The position numbers and the translations under genes are program-made. 64,000 nucleotides of DNA. It comes from a virus. The notes under the pieces were generated by a model. The model saw only the letters and a program-made list of their open reading frames with translations. It made no database searches and had not been told where the DNA came from. The stretch is taken from positions 1 through 64,000 of IMG/VR virus record IMGVR_UViG_3300025543_000016; one strand, given 5' to 3'. This document shows, piece after piece, positions 29,609-38,771 of this stretch. Numbering within the stretch: position 1 is the first letter of the stretch; every line of letters starts with the position of its first letter.

Positions 29609-30276
29609 TATCTATGTAAATTAATTTTGTTATCTGAATCTTCAGCCGGTATACTTAAAGTGTTAGTCATAACAAGCATAACTTGTTGTTCTATTTCAGC
29701 AAATAATGCTTCAGGTATATTTATTTTTTGTAAGTATCTTGGTATACATTCATCTTTTTCAGAAGTCCATTTTGAAATATCACCATTAAATACACCTTCT
29801 AATTTAATTGCATCCCATTCTATATTAGGAAAATAAAGATAACCATTAAGATACCAAAAATATTTTGTTTTGTTATATCTAAAAGATGTAGTATTACTCA
29901 TAGAAGTATAAGTGCCAGGATGCGTAGGTTGTAATTCTGTAGATCCATCTATAGAACTTACTGTCCTGATTAATGGACCCCAATAACCTTCAATCATGTG
30001 AGGTAGTTTATCTTTAGTTCTTTTTATTATACAACCGCTTTTTATTCCAGTACAAGTAGCTTCTACTTTATCTACTTCTATTAATTCAATAAACGGTAAA
30101 GTTTGCCAAACTGAATTAAATTTCATTAATTTGTTAGCGTTGTCTTGCCTTCTCATTAATAATTGAGAAAACTTTTGTATCAAACTATATACATATCTGT
30201 CTGTTACAAAAGCATCTTGTACTTCAGCTTTTACTTGACCTCTTATTCTTGATATAACTTCTCCTATTGTTGTCAT
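29608..30276 (-). CDS. Tail ring/connector protein candidate (222 aa)
   Basis: A 222-aa protein beginning TTIGEVISRIRGQVKAE, an N-terminal helix typical of head-tail connector/ring proteins in Crassvirales, followed by a beta-rich middle (SFRYNKTKYFWYLNGYLYFP ~125-145) and a helical tail. It overlaps the next gene by 1 bp (TAATG) and sits 5 bp after the 188-aa protein upstream. Context (ring-ring-muzzle) gives the role; no catalytic residue is visible. Confidence 0.7.
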   Translation of the reverse strand: MTTIGEVISRIRGQVKAEVQDAFVTDRYVYSLIQKFSQLLMRRQDNANKLMKFNSVWQTLPFIELIEVDKVEATCTGIKSGCIIKRTKDKLPHMIEGYWGPLIRTVSSIDGSTELQPTHPGTYTSMSNTTSFRYNKTKYFWYLNGYLYFPNIEWDAIKLEGVFNGDISKWTSEKDECIPRYLQKINIPEALFAEIEQQVMLVMTNTLSIPAEDSDNKINLHR

Positions 30277-30281
30277 GATGT

Positions 30282-30848
30282 TTATATTTTAAATTCATCA
30301 TAGTTCTTTAACGCTTCTTTAGTATTAAGAGGATCAGAGTCATACAGTTGTGAAACTTTTATTTTAGTCTGCATCTTTAAATATTTAGTCCAATTTTTTA
30401 AATATTCTTTAGACACTGTTCTTTTAAATTCTCTTCCTGCTGTGAAAGACCAAAGCTCTCTGTTTTTAAATCTATACTTTGTTGACCAATTAGTATAAAA
30501 TATTTTACATATGTTGCCGTCTGTTTCCCAGTTTTTATTTCTTAATACTTTACCGTATTCATTAGATTTTGAATAATCAACATTTATAGATTTTGCTGGT
30601 GGGCATGTGCCTATAAATAAATAACCTAAAGAATCAGGTAGTTCTACACCTTCTCTATGTTTTATGACACCTTCCCATAATGCTTTATTGTATAGCTTAA
30701 TTATTTCTTTTAATTTGCTATTATTAATATTTGCATATAATGGTTTTTTGTCTTTAAATTCCTTAAATGTTTTTTTGTTCAGAAAGCTTAATATTTTTTT
30801 CCTATATCTAGGCGCATTTAAATCAGGCTTTTTAAAATTATTATTCAT
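30282..30848 (-). CDS. Conserved crAss-like tail-region protein (188 aa)
   Basis: A basic 188-aa protein with features I recognise from a conserved crAss-like family of unknown function: an Arg/Lys-rich N-terminus (APRYRKKI), GVELPDSLGYLFIGTCP near residues 88-105, NWETDGNICKIFYTN (~125-140) and ELWSFTAGREFKR (~150-160). It may be a tail-assembly or DNA-contacting protein; no proven function. A promoter-like TTTTGTAAATTA lies about 13 nt before the ATG, immediately after the terminator of the upstream gene, so it probably starts a new transcription unit that runs into the ring and muzzle genes. Confidence 0.75.
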   Translation of the reverse strand: MNNNFKKPDLNAPRYRKKILSFLNKKTFKEFKDKKPLYANINNSKLKEIIKLYNKALWEGVIKHREGVELPDSLGYLFIGTCPPAKSINVDYSKSNEYGKVLRNKNWETDGNICKIFYTNWSTKYRFKNRELWSFTAGREFKRTVSKEYLKNWTKYLKMQTKIKVSQLYDSDPLNTKEALKNYDEFKI

Positions 30849-30861
30849 ACTATTATATTAT

Positions 30862-30873
30862 TAATTTACAAAA
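30862..30873 (-). promoter_or_regulatory. Late promoter-like motif
   Basis: Minus-strand TTTTGTAAATTA, one mismatch from the TTTTGTATATTA core. It begins in the T-run of the preceding terminator, so termination of one unit and initiation of the next appear fused. Confidence 0.4.
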
Positions 30874-30919
30874 AAAAGAGCACTTATGAAAGTTTATACG
30901 TTGAACTTTTATAGTGCTT
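30871..30919 (-). terminator. Intrinsic terminator after the metallophosphoesterase gene
   Basis: On the minus strand AGCACT (with AAAGTT inside) pairs with AACTTT and AAGTGCT, followed by CTTTTTTTT. The 5' arm includes the last codons and stop of the phosphoesterase gene. Confidence 0.75.
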
Positions 30920-32132
30920 GATAAGTTAACTCACATATGTTACCTTTAATGGGATCTTGCAGCTCTAATTTACCTGATCTTTTGTTACCAACATATTTAT
31001 TACTGTAATGATAATAATCCGTTTTACCTAAACTAGGAAGTGTTTTTTCTACAAATCCAGCTGTTTCATTAGACGTCATATATTCTACTTTTCTATCTGT
31101 GTGAATATGACCTTTATACAATGTTCTATTAGTTGTATTACCCCATTGTTTAGGATATTCAGATGCATAAATCAAAGGATTATTTTTAGAAGATTTATCT
31201 CCGTGTTCAAATGCATTAAAATTATTATGCCATACATGCACTTTTCTTTCTTCATATTTTACATCCCATATAATTTCATCTGATTCAATTGATTTAGATA
31301 AAGCATGCGCTAAATGAAATGATGATAATCTATCATGGTTACCCGGAACATAAACAACAACTAAATTTTTACAAAAATTTTTAATGTATCCAATGGCCCA
31401 ATGCATTGCATCAAATGCTTGTTTGTAAGCTTCTGTTGCACTCATGCAATTATCTAAAGGTGTGCCGCTTGTTGTAGTTCCTGTAAATGTGTCCATATTA
31501 ATTAAGTCACCACCGACAACAAAATACATTGTTTCTATATAATAAATTTTATCAGCTCTACCTAACAAATCTATTATGGTATCTTCAAAGTCTTTATCAA
31601 TTGTTTCATTACCTTGTTTGCCAAAATGTATGTCCTGTAAAGAAATTATACCACAAACTTTTTGTAATTTTTTTAAATTGCTAATATTTGTTTTTGGTAA
31701 TTTATATGTTTTAGGTTTCCAGCTTTCTAATAATTTTTTTAAATTGTCTGTATCTGTATTTTTTAATTTAGTTACTAATGCTGAAACTCTCCAATGATCT
31801 CCCATTTGTTTGTTCCAGTATTGAGACAATTTCCATTCTTTTGTATCAATTTTAAGTAAAGATATAATTTCTTCTGAATTTTTTGGTTCATTTGTAAATG
31901 TACCAGAAACAGTTTTTTCTCCTTTATCTAAGTTTACTGATTCTGCTATTTGTGAATGTTCAGCAGCTTTGGTAAAAAACTTATCTTTTTTCTTATTGTT
32001 TTTTCTATCAGCAAGAACTTGTTTTTTTAATTTTATATAATACTCTTGAGATATACCTAATCTTTTAGCAGAATAAGAGGGATCTTTTTTCCATCTTAAA
32101 CTTTCAATTATTTGTTTTGTTAAATTATTCAT
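30909..32132 (-). CDS. Calcineurin-like metallophosphoesterase with N-terminal HTH-like segment (407 aa)
   Basis: The metallophosphoesterase signature is complete and in order: DIHFGK (~167), GGDLINMD (~210), PGNHDR (~264) and GHIHTDR (~342). These residues coordinate the di-metal centre in this superfamily. The first ~45 residues (KDPSYSAKRLGISQEYY) look like a helix-turn-helix followed by a very basic linker (NNKKKDK), which suggests nucleic acid binding. The gene is flanked by terminators on both sides and so may be its own transcription unit within the tail region. It could be a nuclease of the SbcD/Mre11 type or a phosphatase; the substrate cannot be read from sequence. Confidence 0.85.
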   Translation of the reverse strand: MNNLTKQIIESLRWKKDPSYSAKRLGISQEYYIKLKKQVLADRKNNKKKDKFFTKAAEHSQIAESVNLDKGEKTVSGTFTNEPKNSEEIISLLKIDTKEWKLSQYWNKQMGDHWRVSALVTKLKNTDTDNLKKLLESWKPKTYKLPKTNISNLKKLQKVCGIISLQDIHFGKQGNETIDKDFEDTIIDLLGRADKIYYIETMYFVVGGDLINMDTFTGTTTSGTPLDNCMSATEAYKQAFDAMHWAIGYIKNFCKNLVVVYVPGNHDRLSSFHLAHALSKSIESDEIIWDVKYEERKVHVWHNNFNAFEHGDKSSKNNPLIYASEYPKQWGNTTNRTLYKGHIHTDRKVEYMTSNETAGFVEKTLPSLGKTDYYHYSNKYVGNKRSGKLELQDPIKGNICELTYQAL

Positions 32133-32185
32133 AATAAGTTAATTACAAAAGTTTATAAATACATCAAATATAACAAAAAATATTT

Positions 32186-32218
32186 AATAAAAAAGAAGGC
32201 CTCTGTAGAGACCTTCTT
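32186..32218 (-). terminator. Strong intrinsic terminator
   Basis: Minus strand AAGAAGG-TCTCTACAGAGG-CCTTCTT followed by a T-run. The stem reaches about 11-12 bp if the inner CTCT/AGAG pairs. It lies downstream of the 186-aa Cys-rich protein gene and upstream of the phosphoesterase gene. Confidence 0.85.
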
Positions 32219-32263
32219 CCAACGTCAGTAGTAGAAAACCAACAAACCACTACTTTTTTGTTG

Positions 32264-32824
32264 TTATATTAATGTTTTAATAAGAATCTCTAAGGTATCG
32301 CATGTTCCGTTACCTGTTGTTGATTGTAATTTTATTTTATATTCAGTATCTGGATTTAATTCTGTAATAGTAAAATCAGAAACTGTTGGTATTAATAAAG
32401 ATGTATTTGCTTGAATCCATCCAGATGGTGAAATTACCGTATCATAAAAAACATTTACGCCAATACTAATTGATGAAATACCATTCCATGTAATTGATGT
32501 TGTAGTATTAGTAATTGTTTCAGCATATAAATTATAAGGAGCATGATGCACATTATCTGCAGTACAAGCACCTAAACCCTTTGTAATTATTAATGCAAAT
32601 TTTTGAATTATTTGGTCAAGTCTTTCTCCTGATTCTACTTTTAAAATACCTCCAGGTGATTCAATTTGAAATGATGTACCACAATAACTAACACATTCAG
32701 CACATTGGACATCGTCACATCTTTCATTACCAACACCACATTGAGTATAACTACACGGTGTAGTTAATGTTGTGTCTTTACATCCACAAGGGTTATTTGA
32801 ACTATTACAATTATTACAAGCCAT
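32264..32824 (-). CDS. Cys-rich, fibronectin III-like structural protein (186 aa)
   Basis: The N-terminal ~50 residues carry a dense Cys pattern (CNNCNSSNNPCGC, then CSYTQCG, CDDVQCAECVSYC). The C-terminal half looks like a fibronectin type III/Ig-like beta sandwich (SITWNGISS, LNPDTEYKIKL). It follows the 548-aa protein with similar C-terminal repeats by 21 bp and precedes a strong terminator. Probably an adhesion or fibre-associated virion protein; no enzymatic motif. Confidence 0.7.
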   Translation of the reverse strand: MACNNCNSSNNPCGCKDTTLTTPCSYTQCGVGNERCDDVQCAECVSYCGTSFQIESPGGILKVESGERLDQIIQKFALIITKGLGACTADNVHHAPYNLYAETITNTTTSITWNGISSISIGVNVFYDTVISPSGWIQANTSLLIPTVSDFTITELNPDTEYKIKLQSTTGNGTCDTLEILIKTLI

Positions 32825-32845
32825 TTTAATTTATTTATTATTTTA

Positions 32846-34492
32846 TTAATTTGCAGGACAAGGACCACCCGTTAAACTAAAAGTTTCAGTACTACTAATA
32901 ATTGATCGACCACATATTGTTGTACTACAAATTGGAGATGAACATGTCTCTGTTCTATTTTGCTGAATTCCATTACAATCAATATAACTGTATGTAATAC
33001 TAGTATCATAAGGAGCAGATTGCCATTCAAGACATTGAAAATTAGTTGTTGTAAATAAAACATCTGAACAAACAGATTCTTTACCGTTTATTTGTGTTGT
33101 TACTCTAATAGCATAATCAGTTAGATCTATAAGACCAGTAAATATTTCCGATATATTTGTTCCAGGTGCTGTAACATTTCTTGTTGCAGTTACAGCATTT
33201 GTAGCAACATTTATTAATTTAATTATATAAGATGCTGTATTACCAAGATTATTATTAAAAGTTACAGTTACACCATCAGGTTCAATATTAGTAGCTGCAA
33301 TATTGCTTGGACATGGTACGGTTAAATTTATAGTTTTATTAATTGTTTCTTTACATTCATTTACACCGTCAGTTAAACAAAAAGCAATACTAACATTTAA
33401 ATTATCAAAAACATTTAAATTAGTTAAAGGTACATTAACAGAAGTTGCTGTACCAGCTACAGCATTAAAATTAAATACACTTGAAGAAGTTAATCCATTT
33501 ACATCTGTTACTATAGCATTTGTACTACCTCCGCAATCTGTATATCCCGAAGAAGTAATCGCTGTATTAAAATTTAATGCAACATTAGTTGGTATTTCCA
33601 AATTATCTTTAACAACAGATGCTGTATAGTTATACACTATTGAATCACAAGCTCCAGGACAACAATTTAATTTAATATCTTGAATAGCTTGATACATATC
33701 GCATACAACAAGCCATAAATTTTTATTTGATTCAGCTAATGTATTAGTATTTGTAACCCAACCAGGTATGGAAGAATAAGTTGAATTGCCATTTAACATA
33801 TTATCACTTCCTAAAATACACTGTGCGTTTATAGCTGTTGTTATAAGTGAAGGTGATCCTACAGCAGATTCTAAATTACAATGTACTCTTTCAATCTCTA
33901 ATAATAATGTAGAAGCATTAATTAATGTACCTCCAGGTATTAAACAAGAAGATAAAACTTGAGCTTCATTAACGTTATTAGCAGAACATGGTAATACGCA
34001 ATTTTCTAATACAATAAGTCTAGCTTCATGATCATCTAGTGTAGTTTGAATTAAAGTAATTGTGCTTAATATGTTGCATATTTTATTACCTAGTAATATA
34101 GAAAATTCTTCAATAGGTAATACAGTTACTAAATTACCAAGATTATCATTATATTTAAGACATTCAGCTAATGTTATATTAATAGGATCCGCTGCTGCTG
34201 TTTGTGTTATGTTACATACGTAATCAATTATAAGTTGTAATATTTCTTCTAATGTGCTAGGTTCAGTTTGACCATCTGGTAATACACAAAATAAATCCAA
34301 ACCTGTAAGATTTGGTTCAGTTGCAGTACTATTTATTATTAAACAAAGCTCTTCTGCAAGTTTAGCAATAACATCGCTTATTGTGTCACCGTTACATAGA
34401 TTTATACAAGGAATATCAGGACCTTGCCAAACAACACAATTTGAAGATATATTTGAGCATGGATTTATGCTTCCTGTATTTGTTGGTATCAT
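32846..34492 (-). CDS. Fibre/adhesin-like protein with FnIII-type repeats (548 aa)
   Basis: N-terminal ~270 residues are helical, with Cys-pair motifs (CINLCNGDTI, CNILSTI). The rest is Thr/Asn/Ser-rich beta sandwich sequence with fibronectin-type signatures such as VTVTFNNN and LIDLTDYAIRVTT, and the protein ends with Cys-rich strands. Such FnIII-type repeats are common in phage fibres and capsid decoration proteins. It has its own promoter-like motif 44 nt upstream and the 186-aa protein follows directly. Likely a surface-exposed structural protein. Confidence 0.7.
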   Translation of the reverse strand: MIPTNTGSINPCSNISSNCVVWQGPDIPCINLCNGDTISDVIAKLAEELCLIINSTATEPNLTGLDLFCVLPDGQTEPSTLEEILQLIIDYVCNITQTAAADPINITLAECLKYNDNLGNLVTVLPIEEFSILLGNKICNILSTITLIQTTLDDHEARLIVLENCVLPCSANNVNEAQVLSSCLIPGGTLINASTLLLEIERVHCNLESAVGSPSLITTAINAQCILGSDNMLNGNSTYSSIPGWVTNTNTLAESNKNLWLVVCDMYQAIQDIKLNCCPGACDSIVYNYTASVVKDNLEIPTNVALNFNTAITSSGYTDCGGSTNAIVTDVNGLTSSSVFNFNAVAGTATSVNVPLTNLNVFDNLNVSIAFCLTDGVNECKETINKTINLTVPCPSNIAATNIEPDGVTVTFNNNLGNTASYIIKLINVATNAVTATRNVTAPGTNISEIFTGLIDLTDYAIRVTTQINGKESVCSDVLFTTTNFQCLEWQSAPYDTSITYSYIDCNGIQQNRTETCSSPICSTTICGRSIISSTETFSLTGGPCPAN

Positions 34493-34523
34493 AAATATTT
34501 TATTTTACAACTAATTGATTCTA

Positions 34524-34548
34524 TTAGTATATACTATAATATACAAAA
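34524..34548 (-). promoter_or_regulatory. Late promoter-like motif with adjoining palindrome
   Basis: Minus-strand TTTTGTATATTA (34537-34548) directly followed by the perfect 12-bp palindrome TAGTATATACTA, 32-44 nt before the ATG of the 548-aa fibre gene. An upstream TTTGAT lies about 13 nt before the core. Confidence 0.5.
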
Positions 34549-34595
34549 GTTTTTATAATCAAACAAGTAGTTTAATTAAATTATTACTATTAAGC

Positions 34596-34916
34596 TCATA
34601 CAGACCATGGCGGAGAAGATGTTTCTTTTGAAGGATTTGTAATAGACTCTATTTGTGATATAACACTTTTTTTAATATCCTCGACATCAATATTAGATTC
34701 AAGCCATTTAATAACCTCTTCTTCTGATATTTCAGAGTATGGCGTAAATGATTCATAATTAGGTTCATTAAGTTTTTGAGAACCATAAACTTGACCTGTT
34801 ATTCCATTTTCATCTTTTCCAATATATCTCCAATGAACTTCTGTAATTACATCTGCAAGTCCTTTCAAAATAAATTGTTTTTCTACCGCTGGTATTGTCC
34901 ATTTATATGTTATCAT
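34596..34916 (-). CDS. Small fibre-adjacent protein (106 aa)
   Basis: A 106-aa acidic protein beginning TYKWTIPAVEKQF, with VHWRYIGKDENGITG (~27-42), SEEEVIKWLESN (~64-75) and a short Pro/Trp end (SPPWSV). This layout is like the small proteins that often sit next to tail fibre genes in marine and environmental phages; their function is unknown, with fibre assembly a possibility. It lies 19 bp downstream of the fibre gene, with a promoter-less junction, so it shares that message. Confidence 0.6.
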   Translation of the reverse strand: MITYKWTIPAVEKQFILKGLADVITEVHWRYIGKDENGITGQVYGSQKLNEPNYESFTPYSEISEEEVIKWLESNIDVEDIKKSVISQIESITNPSKETSSPPWSV

Positions 34917-34935
34917 TATTTTTATTTTTAATTAT

Positions 34936-37900
34936 TTAAAAAACAGCATTTGTAACTAACGTTCCATTATCTGCAACTGTAATTCTGTGTCGTGTTCCAT
35001 TTGGAGATTTAATTATAATACCACTTGCAATATCTTCAATCTCTACATCTTTTTTAACATTTACTCCACCGCTATTAGAAAATATAATTTTTTTACCACC
35101 TCCTGGAACATCACTAAAAACTAAATCGTTAGTAGCGTTTAGTCTAACAGTAACCTCAGGAGTTTGACTACTCCCTAAAGAGCCAAAAAAAACACTATCT
35201 CTCGCAAATATGCCCCCTTGAACATCTAAAGTCGCGCCTGGATTAGTTGTTCCTATACCCACTCTTCCGTTTTTATTTAATGACATTATATTACCTACAC
35301 CACCAGACGAATTACCCATAAAAAAGTCAAGTCTGTCCGAGTCATTTCTAATAATGGAATGTGTTACATATCCTTCAAGTATAACGCCTTTAACACCTGC
35401 AATATATGCGCCAAAAGATAAAGTTGAAAAACATTTTAAATGATTTACTTGAGAAATGCCATCTAAATCTATATAATATACTACAGACGCTCCCGTTTTG
35501 TAATATCTATTAGCTGATATGTTTACTGGAAACGTTAAATCGCTTGTGTTTTCCCATCTGCTATTTGCTTCGTTGTACATTAATATTTGACTATTGACAG
35601 GATTGTCAATATTTACATCGTGTAGTTCCCCTAACTCATATCCATTATCCACTTTAACAAATATCTTACCATTATTTTGGTGAGCATATTCTACAAACCC
35701 CACAATAATAAGATGGTTTGGTGAAATTGGTTTAACGTTTGTTAGAACCCCTGGAGTCACTGCTGACAAATAAAGTACGTCACCATCGCTCCATGTTTCT
35801 CCTTGCAATGAACCAGTTGTATTTACTTTATTAATAGTTCCTTGAGTTGTTATAAAGCCTTCTTGATTGTTATTTATATCCTCAGTGACTAAACCTATTG
35901 TAGTTGCTGAATTAGCATCAGAATTAGCTTGAGCTAAATCTACTTGTAATCTTTGACCTTGAGCACCTACAACTTTAACTGCTCTATATTGAGATTCTAA
36001 TAAATTAGAGTTTGTTCCGTTTACAACTCTTATGACTTGCTCTTGTCCTATTTGTAATGTTACATTACCTCCTTTTAACCCTAAGTCTAAAGTACCGTCA
36101 GTATCATTCCATCTAACAACACCTACACCTTCTAATCCTAAAGGTAATTGATCTAAAACACCATTTCCTGTTGATTTTATTTTTAATCCATCATGTAAAA
36201 TTAAAGGCTTTTTAATACCCAAGTGATGTTCATCTAAAGTAGGTTGTGTTTGTATAGGATCTATTACAGGTTCTACAGCATACATTATATTACCATAGTT
36301 ATCATTTAAATAAAGATTTCTACCTTGATTGTAAAAACCTCTATTATTAAAAGCATCGTAATAATTATTTAAACCCCCATTTGTAGTGTATAAATGAACC
36401 TTACCTGGCGTAATTGTAGGAAATGATGTAGCTACATTTTTATGAGATGTAATTATTATTCTATTTGCTCTTTCATCAAGAGCAACGTATCTACCAAATC
36501 TATGAAAGTATTCAGGATCTTCATTTCCAAATTGAATTTTAATATCAAATTCATTAGTAGTTTCGTTATAGTCAAATAAATACACTTGACCAGTAGACTC
36601 TCCTCTTGTTTTATTATTCCCTTCGTATAATCCAGTTGGGTCTGAAATGGAAGTTCCATCAAAAAGTCTTATGTAAGCATCTAAACCATCTCCTTCTTCC
36701 CAAGTCCAAGAACCTATTCCTAATGTTTTTCCATCATTTGAAATTCCCATACCTGAAGCAAACCAATCATTAAAGCTTCTATCAGGTGCTGTTATAGTTT
36801 GTTTGTATTTAAAATTAGTACCGTCATGTTGATAATAAAATGCAGCACCAAGTTGAGTTTTTTTCATGTTTAAATAAAACTCTTCAGGCGTTGGTTGAGA
36901 TAAATTTGCAGGAATAGTTCCTTCTCCGTAACCAGACATCCCAATAATAATTTTAGTACCATCTCCACTTATTGAAACTGAAGCACCAAATCTAGGTTGC
37001 ATAGATGCAAAATTAGACAAAATACCATTTGGTAAAGCATATTGCTGATCTTCTAGTGGAAAATTAGTTGTACTATTTTTAAAATAATCTGATTCAGCTT
37101 GACCCAGACCTCCAAGCCAATACTGTTTAGTAGTATGATAAACAATGTTATCCATAATATCAGGTGGACATAAAAACGTTTGTTCTCTACTCCAACCTCC
37201 TAGGTTTTTTACAAAGTAATGAGCTGTGCCTGCCTCAGCATAATCTCTTACAAAATAAGAAATATTATTAGTTGAGTAATCACGATAATACTCTCCAACT
37301 ACAAGTTTTGTTCCTGAGTCATCTAAGTCTACTCCAATACCAAATCTACTTTCAGTTTGAGGTCCTTCTACATTTCCGTACCCTGGTGACAGTAAAACAT
37401 CTCTATAATCCCAAGAATTAGTTGTATTATTCCAATCATAAGTAAATACGGCGCCTGCTTGCGTAATAATATCAGTAGTGTTTGGTACCGTATAATTTGC
37501 ATAATCGGCTCCTACAACCATTATTGTACCATCTCTATTTAAAGCACAACTTATACCATAATAAGATTCATTACTAACACTAGGTTCTGGATATGTCCTA
37601 CACACAAAAATCCAAGTAGATCCATTCCAAGCATACGTTGTTACGCTTCCTCTATCTGCAGTATCTTCAGGATCTGTATTTCCAAATATATTACCTACAA
37701 TTAATTTAGAACCGTCAGAACTAATAGCTGCTGATGAGCCAAATCCCATTCCATTTGAATCAAACCCTAATTCATTTGAAGGTCCTCCAACTATAGAACT
37801 TATATGCTGCGGAATATTATTTTTTTGAATTTCAGCATCAATTTTAATTTCTAAAAAATTTATAAATTCATCTGACTGTTCTTTTGTATAACTTGATATC

Positions 37901-38079
37901 CACTTCGAACCTTGCCAAATTTCTATTACTTTTAATGTTTCATTATACATTATTTGACCTTCTATAGGTTCAGAAGGTCTATTTTCAGTTGTTAAAGGTT
38001 GTATTATCGCATTAGATAATACATTTTGCAGCATATTAATATTTAAAGTTTTTATGTCAGAAAGATAAGTAAGCGCCAT
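34936..38079 (-). CDS. Tail fibre / receptor-binding protein with beta-propeller-like repeats (1047 aa)
   Basis: Residues ~95-560 contain repeated blades such as AISSDGSKLIVGNI, ALNRDGTIMVVGAD, DDSGTKLVVGEYY, SISGDGTKIIIGMS and GISNDGKTLGIGSW, alternating with TYAWNGSTW-type strands. This is an FG-GAP/integrin-like beta-propeller pattern. The C-terminal part includes LNKNGRVGIGTTNPGATLDV (~943), typical of phage tail fibre stalks. Likely the main receptor-binding fibre. The N-terminus (DIKTLNINMLQNVLSNAIIQ) would be the virion attachment part. It is 21 bp from the upstream 172-aa gene. Confidence 0.8.
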   Translation of the reverse strand: MALTYLSDIKTLNINMLQNVLSNAIIQPLTTENRPSEPIEGQIMYNETLKVIEIWQGSKWISSYTKEQSDEFINFLEIKIDAEIQKNNIPQHISSIVGGPSNELGFDSNGMGFGSSAAISSDGSKLIVGNIFGNTDPEDTADRGSVTTYAWNGSTWIFVCRTYPEPSVSNESYYGISCALNRDGTIMVVGADYANYTVPNTTDIITQAGAVFTYDWNNTTNSWDYRDVLLSPGYGNVEGPQTESRFGIGVDLDDSGTKLVVGEYYRDYSTNNISYFVRDYAEAGTAHYFVKNLGGWSREQTFLCPPDIMDNIVYHTTKQYWLGGLGQAESDYFKNSTTNFPLEDQQYALPNGILSNFASMQPRFGASVSISGDGTKIIIGMSGYGEGTIPANLSQPTPEEFYLNMKKTQLGAAFYYQHDGTNFKYKQTITAPDRSFNDWFASGMGISNDGKTLGIGSWTWEEGDGLDAYIRLFDGTSISDPTGLYEGNNKTRGESTGQVYLFDYNETTNEFDIKIQFGNEDPEYFHRFGRYVALDERANRIIITSHKNVATSFPTITPGKVHLYTTNGGLNNYYDAFNNRGFYNQGRNLYLNDNYGNIMYAVEPVIDPIQTQPTLDEHHLGIKKPLILHDGLKIKSTGNGVLDQLPLGLEGVGVVRWNDTDGTLDLGLKGGNVTLQIGQEQVIRVVNGTNSNLLESQYRAVKVVGAQGQRLQVDLAQANSDANSATTIGLVTEDINNNQEGFITTQGTINKVNTTGSLQGETWSDGDVLYLSAVTPGVLTNVKPISPNHLIIVGFVEYAHQNNGKIFVKVDNGYELGELHDVNIDNPVNSQILMYNEANSRWENTSDLTFPVNISANRYYKTGASVVYYIDLDGISQVNHLKCFSTLSFGAYIAGVKGVILEGYVTHSIIRNDSDRLDFFMGNSSGGVGNIMSLNKNGRVGIGTTNPGATLDVQGGIFARDSVFFGSLGSSQTPEVTVRLNATNDLVFSDVPGGGKKIIFSNSGGVNVKKDVEIEDIASGIIIKSPNGTRHRITVADNGTLVTNAVF

Positions 38080-38100
38080 AATTTTTATTTATAAAATTTT

Positions 38101-38619
38101 TTAATTTAAATAAGCTGTACCAGTAATTGGTATAACAAAGATTATATTTAATGTATTAATATTAAGATAATTTATTTCTGCTATAATATCATTACCTTCA
38201 GCATCTTCTATTCTGACAGAAGGATTTTTACCAAGGTTATGATTTATTGTCCAAATACTTAAAGGTACTTCTTGCGTATGAACATAATTTAAATCACTTC
38301 CACTTAAAGGTTTAGCAGCTTCAAGAATTTCAATTCTATTTATTAATTCTTGTATGTCAGCAGATGTCCAAGAAACAATTCCCGCATCAGAAGCTGTTTG
38401 ACAAACTTGAATATTTGCAATAGACGAGTTAACATCAGATATAGCTACAAGATTTAAATTTAAAGCATCCCAATCACACAATTCTTTTTTTATTGTAGCT
38501 GATTCTACATCTAGAATACAACACGGTTCCATACCAAAACGCATTGCTGTAAAGTTTTTATAAATAGCTGTAGCAAATTTTGTTTTAGTTTCTATAATTT
38601 TACGTGTGATTGCACTCAT
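38101..38619 (-). CDS. Fibre-upstream structural protein (172 aa)
   Basis: A 172-aa protein with a helical N-terminus (ITRKIIETKTKFATAIYKNF) and a beta-rich C-terminus containing VHTQEVPLSIWTINHNLGK and INTLNIIFVI. The 'W-I-I-x-H-N-L-G' element is widely seen in phage fibre and baseplate proteins. It lies between a Cys-rich microprotein and the fibre gene, so a fibre adaptor or neck role is plausible but unproven. Confidence 0.65.
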   Translation of the reverse strand: MSAITRKIIETKTKFATAIYKNFTAMRFGMEPCCILDVESATIKKELCDWDALNLNLVAISDVNSSIANIQVCQTASDAGIVSWTSADIQELINRIEILEAAKPLSGSDLNYVHTQEVPLSIWTINHNLGKNPSVRIEDAEGNDIIAEINYLNINTLNIIFVIPITGTAYLN

Positions 38620-38621
38620 TT

Positions 38622-38750
38622 TTATTTTGTTTTAGTTACAACTTTTGCTTCATATTCTTTAAGACAAGTTTTATGAACTATTGTTCCATCAGAAGCTTTT
38701 ATTTTTTGACATCCACAAGTAAATCCTTTATTACAGTGTTTACAATTCAT
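38622..38750 (-). CDS. Small zinc-finger-like protein (42 aa)
   Basis: A 42-codon frame with ATG at 38750 and TAA at 38622. The product begins MNCKHCNKGFTCGCQK and has a later HKTC, so four or more Cys/His residues could bind one zinc ion. It fills the gap between the 183-aa and 172-aa genes precisely (2 bp from the next start). Similar CxxC...CxC microproteins occur in Bacteroidota phages. Function unknown. Confidence 0.6.
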   Translation of the reverse strand: MNCKHCNKGFTCGCQKIKASDGTIVHKTCLKEYEAKVVTKTK

Positions 38751-38771
38751 AATATATTGGTTTTTAATTAG

